Assembly (NCBI RefSeq): GCF_001653335.1
Contig: NZ_CP015079.1
Coordinates: 558,001-622,000, forward strand
Source: Nocardioides dokdonensis FR1436
Lineage (GTDB): Bacteria; Actinomycetota; Actinomycetes; Propionibacteriales; Nocardioidaceae
Reading direction: 5' to 3'
Length of the DNA: 64,000 nt
Shown here: positions 50,798-59,965 of the stretch, in pieces
How positions within the stretch are numbered: the stretch's first letter is position 1
How the letters are laid out: the number at the start of each line of letters is the position of its first letter
The notes under the pieces: generated by a model
The model's database searches: none
What the model was told of the DNA's origin: nothing
The model's input: only the letters and a program-made list of their open reading frames with translations
Made by a program: the position numbers and the translations under genes

Positions 50798-51930
50798 AGG
50801 CGCTCGATGATCGCGCCGGTGACCTGGGCGCCGCCGGCGCAGATGGCGACCATGCCGAAGGTCTGGTCACGCCGCTCGAGCTCGTCGACCAGGGTGGCGA
50901 TGAGCCGGATGCCCGTCGAGCCGACCGGGTGGCCCAGGGCGATCGCTCCCCCGTTGACGTTGAGCCTGTCGGGATCCACGCCGTGGACCCGCTCGAAGGA
51001 GAGCGGGACCGAGGCGAAGGCCTCGTTCACCTCGAAGAGGTCGATGTCGCTGATGCTCATACCGGTGCGCTCGAGCAGCCGTTGCCCGGCTCGGACCGGG
51101 CCGTCCAAGAGGTACTGCGGCTCGGCGCCGAGCAGGCACTGGGCCACGATCCGGGCGCGCGGGCGCAGCCCCAGCTCGCGGGCGCGGTCCTCGCTCACGA
51201 GGAGTGCGGCGGTCGCGCCGTCGGAGATCTGCGAGGAGGTGCCGGCGGTGTGCAGCCCGCCCTCCCGGATGGTGCGCAGGCCGGCCAGCACCTCGGTGCT
51301 GGTCTCCCGCAGGCCCCCGTCGCGGTCGACGACGGTCCCGTCGGCCAGGGTCACGGGCATCACCTGGCGGTCCAGACGGCCCTCGTCCCACGCAAGGCGG
51401 GCGCGCTGCTGCGAGCGGGCGCCGAAGGCGTCGAGGTCCTCCCGGGTCAGTCCGCGCCGGTCCGCGATCCGGTCGGCGGCCTCGAACTGCGCCGGCAGGT
51501 CGACGGCCCAGTCGTCGGGGCGGGTGCGACCGTACGAGCCGTCGCCGAGGTTGGCCAGCAGCGGGACCCGGCTCATCGCCTCCACGCCGCAGGCGAGGCC
51601 AGCGTCGATGTGGCCCATTGCGATCTGGGCGGCGATCAGGTGCACGGCCTGCTGGGCGGAGCCGCACTGGGCGTCGATGGTGGTCGAGCCCACCTCCTGC
51701 GGCAGCCCACCGTGCAGCCAGGCCATCCGCACGACGTTGCCGGACTGCTCGCCGGCCTGCGTCACGCAGCCGCCGATCACCTCACCGACGAGCTCGGGGT
51801 CGAGGCCGGTGCGGTCCAGGACACCCTGCTGGGCGCGGGCGAGCAACTGGACGGCGTGCATGCTCGACAGGGCGCCGCCGCGGCGGCCGTACGGCGTGCG
51901 GGCCGCGTCGACGATGACGGGTGCTGGCAT
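50794..51930 (-). CDS. fadA5: FadA5-like steroid acyl-CoA thiolase
   Basis: This 378-residue thiolase cleaves 3-oxoacyl-CoA side chains to acetyl- or propionyl-CoA. It follows FadA5 of M. tuberculosis: PVIVDAARTPYGRRGG, VIGGCVTQAGEQSGNV, nucleophile Cys89 (DAQCGSAQQA), NGGAIALGHPVG with the catalytic His, and Cys364 in CAGGAQ. The ATG at 51928-51930 follows GGAGAG. It sits directly downstream of the FadE28/FadE29 pair. Confidence 0.85.
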   Translation of the reverse strand: MPAPVIVDAARTPYGRRGGALSSMHAVQLLARAQQGVLDRTGLDPELVGEVIGGCVTQAGEQSGNVVRMAWLHGGLPQEVGSTTIDAQCGSAQQAVHLIAAQIAMGHIDAGLACGVEAMSRVPLLANLGDGSYGRTRPDDWAVDLPAQFEAADRIADRRGLTREDLDAFGARSQQRARLAWDEGRLDRQVMPVTLADGTVVDRDGGLRETSTEVLAGLRTIREGGLHTAGTSSQISDGATAALLVSEDRARELGLRPRARIVAQCLLGAEPQYLLDGPVRAGQRLLERTGMSISDIDLFEVNEAFASVPLSFERVHGVDPDRLNVNGGAIALGHPVGSTGIRLIATLVDELERRDQTFGMVAICAGGAQVTGAIIERL

Positions 51931-51940
51931 GGCTCTCTCC

Positions 51941-53140
51941 TCAGGACGGTACGGACGAACGTAGGCCGGGTCGACCGTGCGAGGGAGCCGAGCTCCCGTT
52001 GGCCGGCACTCGTGCCGACGCTCCGACCGCCGGCGCCGTCTCGAGGGTGTCGCCGAGCTCGGCGGCAGTGGCCTCGGCCCCGCCGAGGTAGCAGGCCAGC
52101 TGACGGCCCCACAGGAAGTAGCGGTGGATCGGGTAGGTGATGTCGGCACCGATGCCGCCGTGCAGGTGCTGCCCGGAGAGGACGACGCGCAGGCCGCCCG
52201 TCGCCGCCCACCACTTCGCGACGAGCGAGGCGCTGCGGGCCGCCGCCTCGGCACCCGAGTCGAGCAGCCAGGCAGCCTTGTAGGTGGTCAGCCGGATCGC
52301 CTCGGTGTCGAGGTAGCAGTCAGCGGCACGGTTGCTCACCGCCTGGTTCGTCGAGATCGGGCGGCCGAACTGCACCCGCTGCGAGGTGTACTCGGCGGTG
52401 ATGCGCAACGCCTCGGCGCACACGCCGACCTGGACCGCGGCGAGGGCGACCCGGATGCGGGCGCGGGTCCAGTCGACCACCTCCTGACCATCGGCCGGGA
52501 GCAGGTCGGCGCCACTGACGACGACCTCGGCGAAGGTCCCGGTGGCGGCGTTCTCGTGGCTCGTGACCGAGATCGGTGTGAGGCCCAGCCCCGCAGCCGT
52601 CGTGGGCACGACGGCCACCCGCAGGCTGCCGTCGTCGAGGGCGACGGGGACGACGACGGCGTCGGCGACACCGCCGGCCGGGACGTGGAGGACCTCGCCG
52701 GAGACGACCAGGTCGTCGCCCTGGAGGCGGCCCCGCAGCGCGGCCCGCTCCCCCGGCGCCGCGTCGAAGGCGCCGGTGATGATCGAGGTGCCCTCGAGGA
52801 GGCCGGGCAGCCAGCGCCCGGCCTGCTCCTCGGTCGCGAACTCCGCGATCGGCAGCGCAGCACCGGCCACCACCGACCACAGCGGCACCGCGGCCAGGCG
52901 CCTGCCCTGCTGCTCCAGCAGCGCGACGAGGCCCAGCAGGCCGAGTCCGGCGCCGCCGTCAGCCTCGGGCACGGCGATGCCGAGCATCCCGGAGTCGGCC
53001 AGCACGCCGTACAGCGTGCGGTCGAAGCCGGCCTCGTGGGTCTCGACCTCGACCACCCGGTCGAGGCCGGCGAGGTCGGAGAAGATCTTGGCGGCGAGGT
53101 CGCGGACCTCGACGTGGTCGTCCTGCAGCTCGAACTCCAT
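51941..53140 (-). CDS. fadE28: acyl-CoA dehydrogenase subunit, FadE28-like (ChsE1)
   Basis: The 399-residue acyl-CoA dehydrogenase-fold subunit has DADGGAGLGLLGLVALLEQQG-type N-terminal features. RVQFGRPISTNQAVSNRAAD and HGGIGADITYPIHRYFLWG are close to FadE28. FadE28 and FadE29 form an alpha2beta2 flavoenzyme that dehydrogenates the last C3 side chain of sterol acids. A long Ala/Ser/Pro-rich tail extends past the fold. The ATG at 53140 begins 2 bases after the partner's stop. Confidence 0.82.
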   Translation of the reverse strand: MEFELQDDHVEVRDLAAKIFSDLAGLDRVVEVETHEAGFDRTLYGVLADSGMLGIAVPEADGGAGLGLLGLVALLEQQGRRLAAVPLWSVVAGAALPIAEFATEEQAGRWLPGLLEGTSIITGAFDAAPGERAALRGRLQGDDLVVSGEVLHVPAGGVADAVVVPVALDDGSLRVAVVPTTAAGLGLTPISVTSHENAATGTFAEVVVSGADLLPADGQEVVDWTRARIRVALAAVQVGVCAEALRITAEYTSQRVQFGRPISTNQAVSNRAADCYLDTEAIRLTTYKAAWLLDSGAEAAARSASLVAKWWAATGGLRVVLSGQHLHGGIGADITYPIHRYFLWGRQLACYLGGAEATAAELGDTLETAPAVGASARVPANGSSAPSHGRPGLRSSVPS

Positions 53141-53142
53141 GG

Positions 53143-54372
53143 TCAGCTCCCGGCCTTGTCGGTGGTCTTCAGGGTCGTCGTGTCGGCGTCGGCCTTGCGA
53201 CGCGCGCCGAGGGTCATGCCGAGGGTCTTGGCAGCGACGATGTCGCGCATGACCTCGTTGGTGCCGCCGCCGAACGTGTTGTTCTGGGCACGGCGGGCCA
53301 GCTGTTCGACGCGGCCCTCGAGGGCAGCACCGGGCGTCCCCGGACGCAACAGCCCAGCGGCGCCGAGCACCTGCTGCAGCTGGCCGTAGGCCTTGACGAC
53401 GGCCTCGGTCCCGAACACCTTGGCGGCCGCGGAGTCCCCGCCACCCAGCGTGTTGGTGGCGACGTCGGCGACCAGGCGCAGACTCATCAGGTCGGCCGCG
53501 GAGAGCAGCGCGTAGACCTCGGCGAGGGTGCTGCGCACCCAGGGGATGTCGTAGAAGCGGCGGTCGCCGATCTTCTCCTCCAGCGCCCAGCGCAGCACCT
53601 GGTCGTACATCTCGTTGGCGATGCCGTTGCGGGCAGCGAGCGCGACGCGCTCGTGGTTGAGCTGACCGGTGAGCAGCTTCCAGCCCTGGTTCAGCTCGCC
53701 CACGACGTTGCTGAGCGGGACCCGCACGTCCTCGTAGTAGGTCGCGGCGGTGCTGATGCCACCCACCGTGTGGATCTCGGTGACCGAGAAGCCCGGTGCC
53801 GAGGTCGGCACGAGCACGATCGAGATGCCCTGGTGCCGGGGCGCGTCGGGGTCGGTGCGCACAGCGAGCCAGACCCAGTCGGCGAAGACGCCGGCGCTGG
53901 TGTAGATCTTGTTGCCGTTGATCACGAGCTCGTCGCCGTCGATGCGCGCCCGGGTCTGCAGGGACGCCAGGTCGGTGCCGGCACCGGGCTCGGTGTAGCC
54001 GATCGCGAACATCAGCTCGCCCTTGAGGATCGGGGGCAGGAAGAAGTCCTTCTGCGCCTGGGTGCCCTGGTGCATCAGGGTCGGTGCGACGGTGTTGAGC
54101 GTGACCAGCGAGAGCGGCGCCCCGGCGCGGATGCACTCGTCGTAGAAGACGAAGAGCGCCTCGGGGTCCTCCCCGCGACCGCCGTACTCGGCGGGGAAGC
54201 CGAGACCGAGCCAGCCGTCGGCACCCATCTGGCGCAGGATGCGGTCGAAGGTGGGCCCGCCCTCGGTCTGGGTGACCAGGTCGGCCCGGTCCTGGTCGCT
54301 GATGGTCCGAGCGAAGTACTCGCGCAGCTCGGCGCGCAGGACCTTCGAGGAGTCTGACAGTTCTGGGTGCAT
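53143..54372 (-). CDS. fadE29: acyl-CoA dehydrogenase subunit, FadE29-like (ChsE2)
   Basis: The 409-residue subunit strongly resembles FadE29: LRAELREYF, MGADGWLGLGFPAEYGG, GYTEPGAGTDLASLQT, INGNKIYTSA, NQGWKLLTGQLNHERVAL and the terminal FGGGTNEVMRDIVA. It should hold FAD at the interface with the FadE28-like partner encoded next. The ATG at 54372 has AGGAAG about 10 bases upstream. The gene order (E29 then E28) is the reverse of the mycobacterial pair. Confidence 0.84.
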   Translation of the reverse strand: MHPELSDSSKVLRAELREYFARTISDQDRADLVTQTEGGPTFDRILRQMGADGWLGLGFPAEYGGRGEDPEALFVFYDECIRAGAPLSLVTLNTVAPTLMHQGTQAQKDFFLPPILKGELMFAIGYTEPGAGTDLASLQTRARIDGDELVINGNKIYTSAGVFADWVWLAVRTDPDAPRHQGISIVLVPTSAPGFSVTEIHTVGGISTAATYYEDVRVPLSNVVGELNQGWKLLTGQLNHERVALAARNGIANEMYDQVLRWALEEKIGDRRFYDIPWVRSTLAEVYALLSAADLMSLRLVADVATNTLGGGDSAAAKVFGTEAVVKAYGQLQQVLGAAGLLRPGTPGAALEGRVEQLARRAQNNTFGGGTNEVMRDIVAAKTLGMTLGARRKADADTTTLKTTDKAGS

Positions 54373-54412
54373 GGCAGCGCCGCTTCCTAGGGTGGTGGTC
54401 GATGGGGTGCTT

Positions 54413-56662
54413 TCAGCGGGGCAGCCTGAGCACCCGTCGGGCGATGACGTTGAGCTGGATCTCGATCGTGCCGCCGCCGAAGAGCACCGACGGCAGACCG
54501 ATGTGGTCGATGACCGGGTCCGACTCGGTGCCGGCCGCGGTGCGCTCGCGGGCCGGGCGGGCCACGGCGCCGCACGGACCCAGCACGCTGAGCAGGTCTC
54601 GGGAGTTGTCGCGCTGGGCGATCGCGTTGAAGACCTTCTGGACGCTGATCTCGGCCCCGAGGTCGAGGTCGGAGAGCCGCGCCAGCACGCTGCGCAGGTT
54701 CAGCGACGACAACGCCATCTCCCGGCCCACGCAGCGTCCGAGCACCCGCAGCACCTGCTCACGGGTGGCGGCGTGGGTGCCTTCGTCGATCACCGAGCGC
54801 ACCAGCGCGGTGGAGCCGTGGCTGAGCCGCGCCCCCATGGACAGCCGCTCGTTGGACAGCGTGGTGACCGCGAGCCTCCAACCTTCGCCGGGGCCGGCGA
54901 CCAGGCACTCGTCGGGCACGAACACGTCGTCGAGGAAGACTTCGTTGAACTCCGAGAGACCGGTGGCCTGCTTCAGCGGCCGTACGTCGACCCCGGCCGA
55001 GCGCATGTCGACCAGGAAGTAGGAGATCCCCTGGTGCTGGGGGGCGTCGGGGTCGGTCCGTGCCAGACACACCCCCCAGTCGGCCTCGTGCGCCATCGAG
55101 TTCCAGACCTTCTGCCCGGTCAGCGACCAGCCGCCCTCGACCTTGCGGGCGCGGGTGCTCAGCCCGGCCAGGTCGGAGCCGGCGCCGGGTTCGCTGAAGA
55201 GCTGGCACCAGAAGATCTCGCCACGCAGCGTGGGGCCCATGAAGCGCTCCTGCTGCTCGGGCGTGCCGTGCACCATCAGCGTCGGCAGCACCCACTCCCC
55301 GATAACGGTGGAGGGCTGGGCGAGACCGCGGCGGACGAACTCGCGGGCGATGACGGCCTGCTCCTCGGGCCCTGCTCCGCGACCCCACGGGGCGGGGTAG
55401 TGCGGAGCGACGAGCCGCGCCGCGGCGAGCGCCTCCTGGCGGCTGCCGCCCCGCGACGGCGCCCAGCCGCTGGCCGGGAGCCCGTCGTCGGGCAGGCCGA
55501 CGACGGTGTCGAGCACCTCGCGCACCTCGGCAGCGAGGTCGGGCAGCGAGTCGTCGTCGACGAACGAGAAGTCGCGCTCGACCCCGAGCGCGGTGGCGCC
55601 GAGCCGGCCGACCCACTCCTCCTCGGGTCCCCCGAGCGAGGCGAGACTGATGGCACGACGCCAGTAGAGGTGGGTGTCGTGCTCCCAGGTGAACCCGATG
55701 CCGCCCATCAGCGCCACGCACTCGAGCGCGGTGTCGACGGCCGCCGGCAGGGCCGAGACGTGTGCCTGGGCGGCCGCCAGGCGCTGCTGCTCCAGGGGGT
55801 GGTCGTGGGCGCGGGCGGCGTCCCACGCCGCGGCGCAGATGATCTCGGCGCGCACCAGCATCATCGAGGCCTTGTGCTGCACGGCCTGGAAGCTGCCGAC
55901 GGGACGACCGAACTGCTCACGGGTGCTCACGTGCTCGACCGCGGTGTCGACGCACCAGCGGGCGACGCCGCTGGCATCGGCCGCGAGCAGGGCGCCGGTG
56001 ACGAGGTCGAGATGGTCCGGGGCCGCCGCGGGCAGCAGGTCGGCGGCGCCGACCCGGTGACCCCGGAGCTCCAACCGGCCCACCGAGCGGGTCAGGTCGG
56101 TGGGCTCGTCGACGAGCACCTGCGCGCTCGGCGCGTCCGCCAGGCGGAACCAGACCGGCTCGGCGGCCGGGTCGGCGCTCTGGTCGGTGCGCACCAGGAC
56201 GATCTCGGCCCCCGGTAGCCCCAGCACGGGCAGCGAGGTGCCGTCGACGACCCAGCCGTCGCCGTCGCGGGTGGCGCTCAGCCCGCTCGTGGCCACGAGC
56301 GCACCGGTGGCGCCGCCGGCGTACGCCTCGACCAGCTCGCCGGCCAGCGGGTGCTCGGGCAGGCTCGCCGCCACCGCGCTGGCGATCACGGTGCTCAGCA
56401 GCGGGCCGGGGAAGAGCGCACGACCCAGCTGCTCGACGACGACCGCGAGGTCGGGCAGGCCGGCGCCGGCGCCGCCCCGCTCCTCGGACAGGTGGATGGC
56501 GTGCAGACCCTGACGCACCAGTGCGTCCCAGGAATCGAGGCGCTTGCCGGCCCCCAGGTCCGTCAGCTGGGCGCGGGTCGACTCCACGGAGGCGGCGCGG
56601 CGCGCCCAGGCCGCGACGGAGTCGGCGAGGTCGCGGTGCTCGGAGGTGAGGGCGAGGGGCAT
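54413..56662 (-). CDS. fadE34: fused double acyl-CoA dehydrogenase, FadE34-like (ChsE3)
   Basis: The 749-residue protein consists of two acyl-CoA dehydrogenase folds in one chain. The first (~1-375) has HLSEERGGAGAGLPDL, TREQFGRPVGSFQAVQHKAS and GGIGFTWEHDTHLYWRRA. The second (~400-749) has LFSEPGAGSDLAGLSTRA, LTGQKVWNSMA, FVPDECLVAGPGEGWRLAVTT and FGGGTIEIQLNVIARRVL. FadE34 of M. tuberculosis has this fused layout and acts on sterol-acid side chains. The ATG at 56660-56662 follows AGGAAGC. It lies between a thiolase and FadE29. Confidence 0.86.
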   Translation of the reverse strand: MPLALTSEHRDLADSVAAWARRAASVESTRAQLTDLGAGKRLDSWDALVRQGLHAIHLSEERGGAGAGLPDLAVVVEQLGRALFPGPLLSTVIASAVAASLPEHPLAGELVEAYAGGATGALVATSGLSATRDGDGWVVDGTSLPVLGLPGAEIVLVRTDQSADPAAEPVWFRLADAPSAQVLVDEPTDLTRSVGRLELRGHRVGAADLLPAAAPDHLDLVTGALLAADASGVARWCVDTAVEHVSTREQFGRPVGSFQAVQHKASMMLVRAEIICAAAWDAARAHDHPLEQQRLAAAQAHVSALPAAVDTALECVALMGGIGFTWEHDTHLYWRRAISLASLGGPEEEWVGRLGATALGVERDFSFVDDDSLPDLAAEVREVLDTVVGLPDDGLPASGWAPSRGGSRQEALAAARLVAPHYPAPWGRGAGPEEQAVIAREFVRRGLAQPSTVIGEWVLPTLMVHGTPEQQERFMGPTLRGEIFWCQLFSEPGAGSDLAGLSTRARKVEGGWSLTGQKVWNSMAHEADWGVCLARTDPDAPQHQGISYFLVDMRSAGVDVRPLKQATGLSEFNEVFLDDVFVPDECLVAGPGEGWRLAVTTLSNERLSMGARLSHGSTALVRSVIDEGTHAATREQVLRVLGRCVGREMALSSLNLRSVLARLSDLDLGAEISVQKVFNAIAQRDNSRDLLSVLGPCGAVARPARERTAAGTESDPVIDHIGLPSVLFGGGTIEIQLNVIARRVLRLPR

Positions 56663-56691
56663 GAGGTGCTTCCTGGGTGCGGTGGACGGGG

Positions 56692-57846
56692 TCAGGCGCG
56701 TTCGAGGATCAGGCAGGTCGTCGAGGCCGAGGCACAGATCGCCACCATCGCCAGCTGTGCGTCCCGACGCTCCAGCTCCTCGATGGCGGTGGCGATGAGG
56801 CGGATGCCGGTCGCGCCGGCCGGGTGGCCCAGCGCGATGGCGCCGCCGCTGGGGTTGAGCTTCTCCTCGTCGACCCCGTGCACCTGCGCGAAGGACATCG
56901 GCACCGAGGCGAACGCCTCGTTGACCTCGAACACGTCGATGTCGCCGATGCTCAGCCCGGTCGAGGCCAGCACCTTCGACGCAGCCGCCACGGGACCGTC
57001 GAGGAGGTACTCGGTGTCGCCGCCGATGAGGCACTGGCCGAGCAGGCGGGCCCGCGGCGCGTGACCCAGGGCGCGGGCGCGCGCCTGGGACATCAGCACC
57101 GCGGCGCTGGCGCCGTCGGAGACCTGCGAGGAGGTGCCGGCGGTGTGCAGCCCGCCCTCCTTGACCGGGCTGAGCCGCGCCAGGGCCTCCATCGACGTCT
57201 CGCGCAGCCCCTGGTCGCGAGTGACCACGGTGTCGCCATCCGCTCCGGGAGCCGTGATCGGGATGATCTGGCCGTCGAAGCGGCCGGCGTCCCAGGCGGC
57301 CCGGGCGCGCTGCTGCGAGCGCAGGCCGAAGGCGTCGAGGTCCTCGCGGGTGAACCCGCGGTTGACGGCGATCCGGTCGGCGCCGGTGTACTGGTCGGGG
57401 CTGTCGACGGCCCAGCCCTCGGGACGGGCATGGCCCAGGCCGAGCCCGGTCTTGTAGGTCAGCGGCACCCGCGACATCAGCTCCACGCCGCAGGCCATCC
57501 CGACCTCGAGCGAGCCGAGGGCGATCGAGCCGGCGACGAGCTGGAGCGCCTGGGCAGCGGTGCTGCACTGGGCGTCGATCGTGGTGGCACCGGTGTGGTG
57601 CGGCAGCCCGGCGTGCATCCACGCCGTGCGCGTGACGTGGCCGAACTGCTCACCGATCGGGGTGACGCACCCGCCGATGACCTGCTCGACGGTCTCGGGG
57701 GCGAGGTCCAGCCGCTCGAGGACGCCGCGCTGGGCGGCGCCGAGCAGCTCCGCGGCGTGCACGCCGGACAGCCAGCCCTCCCGCTTGCCGAAGGGCGTGC
57801 GGGCGGCGTCGACGATGACGGGTCGGTTGCTCGGGTCGGTGCTCAT
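56692..57846 (-). CDS. FadA5-family thiolase with altered C-terminal cysteine motif
   Basis: This 384-residue thiolase is paralogous to the one at 50.8 kb. The N-terminal PVIVDAARTPFGKREGWLSG and nucleophile Cys94 (DAQCSTAAQA) are intact, as is GGAIALGHPAGATG. The usual C-terminal CxGG, which shapes the oxyanion hole, reads CASA (Cys371), followed by a second cysteine in TTCLILERA. It may have shifted specificity or act on a branched substrate. Its ATG overlaps the SDR stop (ATGA). Confidence 0.8.
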   Translation of the reverse strand: MSTDPSNRPVIVDAARTPFGKREGWLSGVHAAELLGAAQRGVLERLDLAPETVEQVIGGCVTPIGEQFGHVTRTAWMHAGLPHHTGATTIDAQCSTAAQALQLVAGSIALGSLEVGMACGVELMSRVPLTYKTGLGLGHARPEGWAVDSPDQYTGADRIAVNRGFTREDLDAFGLRSQQRARAAWDAGRFDGQIIPITAPGADGDTVVTRDQGLRETSMEALARLSPVKEGGLHTAGTSSQVSDGASAAVLMSQARARALGHAPRARLLGQCLIGGDTEYLLDGPVAAASKVLASTGLSIGDIDVFEVNEAFASVPMSFAQVHGVDEEKLNPSGGAIALGHPAGATGIRLIATAIEELERRDAQLAMVAICASASTTCLILERA

Positions 57847-58691
57847 GCGGGGGTCCTCTCCCAGGGGCGGGCGTCGAGACCGTGGACGGTGAGGTCCCAG
57901 TCGCGGATCAGGTCCAGGCTCACGGTGGTGCGGCCGGTGACGCTCTCGGGGCAGTCGCAGAGCGCGAGGACGCCCTCGACCATCTCCTCGAGCGACTCCA
58001 CCTGGTCGGGGCGCAGGGTGTCGCCGACGAGCTCGGCGGCACCCTCGCTGAGCACCGCTGCCCGCGGCTGCACCGCGTTGACCCGTACGCCGCTGCCGTG
58101 CAGCTCGGCGCCCAGTCCGTTGGTCAGGCGGTTCAGCGCGGCCTTCGAGGCGGCGTACACCGCCAGGTCCGCCCCGGGTTCGACGAGCTCGAAGGGCGGG
58201 CCGGGGAAGTGCCGGGCGCTCGCGCTGGATACGTTGACGATCCAGCCCTGCCCCGCGGCCCGCATCCCCGGCAGCGCAGCCTGGATCAGGTCCATCGGCG
58301 CGTGCACGTTGACCTCGAAGGTCAGCCGGCGGCGCTTCAGCGAGAAGTCGGCCATCGGCTGGTAGATCGCCGCGGCCGCGTTGTTGACCAGGACGTCGAC
58401 GGGGCCGCCGAGCAGCTCGGCGGCGGCGGGGACGACGCGGGCCCGGTCGTCCTCGTCGGTCAGGTCTGCGGCCAGGGTCTCGACCCTCGTCCCGTACGCC
58501 TCGAGCCGCTCGGCGGTCTCCCGCAGGCTGCCGCCCAGCGGGTTGCCGCCGGGCTCGAGCGTGCGGGCCACGAGCACCACGTCGGCACCCTCGGCCGCGA
58601 GGCGCTCGGCGACGCCGGCCCCGATCCCCCGGCTGGCGCCGGTGACCAGGGCGCGGCGTCCCCCGAGACGCCCCGTCGTGTCCTGGGTCAT
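57843..58691 (-). CDS. short-chain dehydrogenase/reductase
   Basis: The 282-residue SDR has GASRGIGAGVA, NNAAAAIYQPMADFS, catalytic NVSSASA, a 20-residue insert containing FPGPPFELVEPG, and YAASKAALNRL. It ends in a tail beyond the fold (LDARPWERTPA). The insert near the active site separates it from FabG-type proteins and suggests a bulky substrate. The ATG at 58689-58691 lies 4 bases downstream of the DegT gene stop. Confidence 0.75.
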   Translation of the reverse strand: MTQDTTGRLGGRRALVTGASRGIGAGVAERLAAEGADVVLVARTLEPGGNPLGGSLRETAERLEAYGTRVETLAADLTDEDDRARVVPAAAELLGGPVDVLVNNAAAAIYQPMADFSLKRRRLTFEVNVHAPMDLIQAALPGMRAAGQGWIVNVSSASARHFPGPPFELVEPGADLAVYAASKAALNRLTNGLGAELHGSGVRVNAVQPRAAVLSEGAAELVGDTLRPDQVESLEEMVEGVLALCDCPESVTGRTTVSLDLIRDWDLTVHGLDARPWERTPA

Positions 58692-58695
58692 CGCG

Positions 58696-59925
58696 TCACT
58701 TCTTGGAGGTGGCGAACGCGTCGATGCTGGCGCCGATGTGGGCGACCTCGGCGTCGGTGAGCCCGTGGCTCATGCCCAGGGTCATCCCGCGCTCGAAGAC
58801 GGCGTCGGCGTGGGGCAGGCCGCCCTCGGGGACGCGGTGCTCGACACCCTTCATCATCGGGTGCCGGGTGACGTTGCCGCTCCACACGGTGCGGGTGTCG
58901 ATGCCGGCGTTCTCGATGAACTCCTGCAGCTCGCTGCGGGTGAAGGGGGCGTCGGCGTTGATCAGCACCGGGTAGCAGAGCCAGGCGGTGTCCAGGCCCT
59001 CGGTCTCGCGCGGGGTCGTGAAGAACTCGGGGTGCTTGGCGTAGGCGGCGGTGTAGGCCGCGAAGGTGTCCTTGCGCCGCTTGTAGTTGGCCTGGAGCTT
59101 GTCGAGCTGCACGGTGCCGTAGGCGGCGCCGAGCTCGGACGGCTCGAAGTTCCAGGGCAGCAGGTCGAAGATGAAGTCGTTGTCGTACTCGACGCCGTCG
59201 AGGTCCTCGCGGAAGACGCGGCCCCTGCCGTTGCCGAACAGGTTCGGCTCCGAGCGACGGCCCCAGCGACGCAGCAGCAGCGCCTTGTCGCGGGTCTCCT
59301 CGTCGTCCATCAGGACCATGCCGCCGGTGCCGGCGCAGGTGATGATGTGGGCCATCGAGAAGCTGGTGACCACGATGTCGGCACGGGCGCCGGTGGGGGT
59401 GCCGCGCAGCGTGGGTCCGAGCGCGTCGCAGGTGTCCTCGATGACCTTGAGGCCGTGCTTGTCGGCCACCGCGCGGATCTTGTCCCAGTCGGGGCAGTTG
59501 CCCGCGAGGTTGGGGATCAGGATCGCGGAGGTCTTGTCGGTGACCATCGCCTCGATGGCGTCCTCGTCGACGTTGAACGTGTCAGGGGTGACGTCGACGA
59601 AGACCGGGATGAGGCCGGCGCGCACGATCGGGGCGACGTCGGTGGAGAAGGTCAGCGGCGAGGTGATGACCTCGCTGCCCTTCGGCAGGTCGAGGAGCTC
59701 GATGGCCAGGTACAGCCCCGACGAGCCGGAGTTGCACATGACTCCGAACTTCTTGCCGCTCAGCTCGGCGACACGCGTCTCCATCTCCTTGACGTGCTTG
59801 CCGATGCGCAGGCCCTGGTGGCCGCTGCGCAGCACGGCCATGACGGCGGCGATCTCCTCCTCGCCGTGGGTGGCGCGGGCGTAGGTGATGCGTTCGGTCA
59901 GGGGCGCGGGAGGGGTCTGGGTCAT
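58696..59925 (-). CDS. DegT/DnrJ/EryC1/StrS-family PLP/PMP protein lacking the catalytic lysine
   Basis: The 409-residue fold-type I protein has CNSGSSGLYLAIELL (cofactor phosphate loop), SPLTFSTDVAPI, IEDTCDALGPTLRG and the sequence SFSMAHIITCAGTGGM. In aminotransferases of this family that last position is Lys; here it is His193. Sugar 3-dehydrases (E1, ColD) have the same replacement and use PMP to remove a hydroxyl group. The E1 iron-sulfur cysteine cluster is absent, making it more ColD-like. A family member (Rv3402c) occurs in mycobacteria. The steroid context suggests dehydration of a hydroxysteroid intermediate, unproven. The ATG follows AGGAGAAC. Confidence 0.82.
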   Translation of the reverse strand: MTQTPPAPLTERITYARATHGEEEIAAVMAVLRSGHQGLRIGKHVKEMETRVAELSGKKFGVMCNSGSSGLYLAIELLDLPKGSEVITSPLTFSTDVAPIVRAGLIPVFVDVTPDTFNVDEDAIEAMVTDKTSAILIPNLAGNCPDWDKIRAVADKHGLKVIEDTCDALGPTLRGTPTGARADIVVTSFSMAHIITCAGTGGMVLMDDEETRDKALLLRRWGRRSEPNLFGNGRGRVFREDLDGVEYDNDFIFDLLPWNFEPSELGAAYGTVQLDKLQANYKRRKDTFAAYTAAYAKHPEFFTTPRETEGLDTAWLCYPVLINADAPFTRSELQEFIENAGIDTRTVWSGNVTRHPMMKGVEHRVPEGGLPHADAVFERGMTLGMSHGLTDAEVAHIGASIDAFATSKK

Positions 59926-59965
59926 GGGAGTTCTCCTGGAGATGTGGGGGCGCGCCCCCGGGGTG

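Noticed and set aside
51994..52008. TCCCGTTGGCCGGCA as an eleventh palindrome copy before fadA5
   Set aside because: Two mismatches including the centre, and it lies inside the fadE28 coding region.
54413..57622. A longer 1069-codon frame upstream of FadE34
   Set aside because: The extra N-terminal 320 residues are Arg/Ala/Pro-rich, antisense-like in composition and overlap the thiolase gene; FadE34 homology begins at the ATG at 56662.
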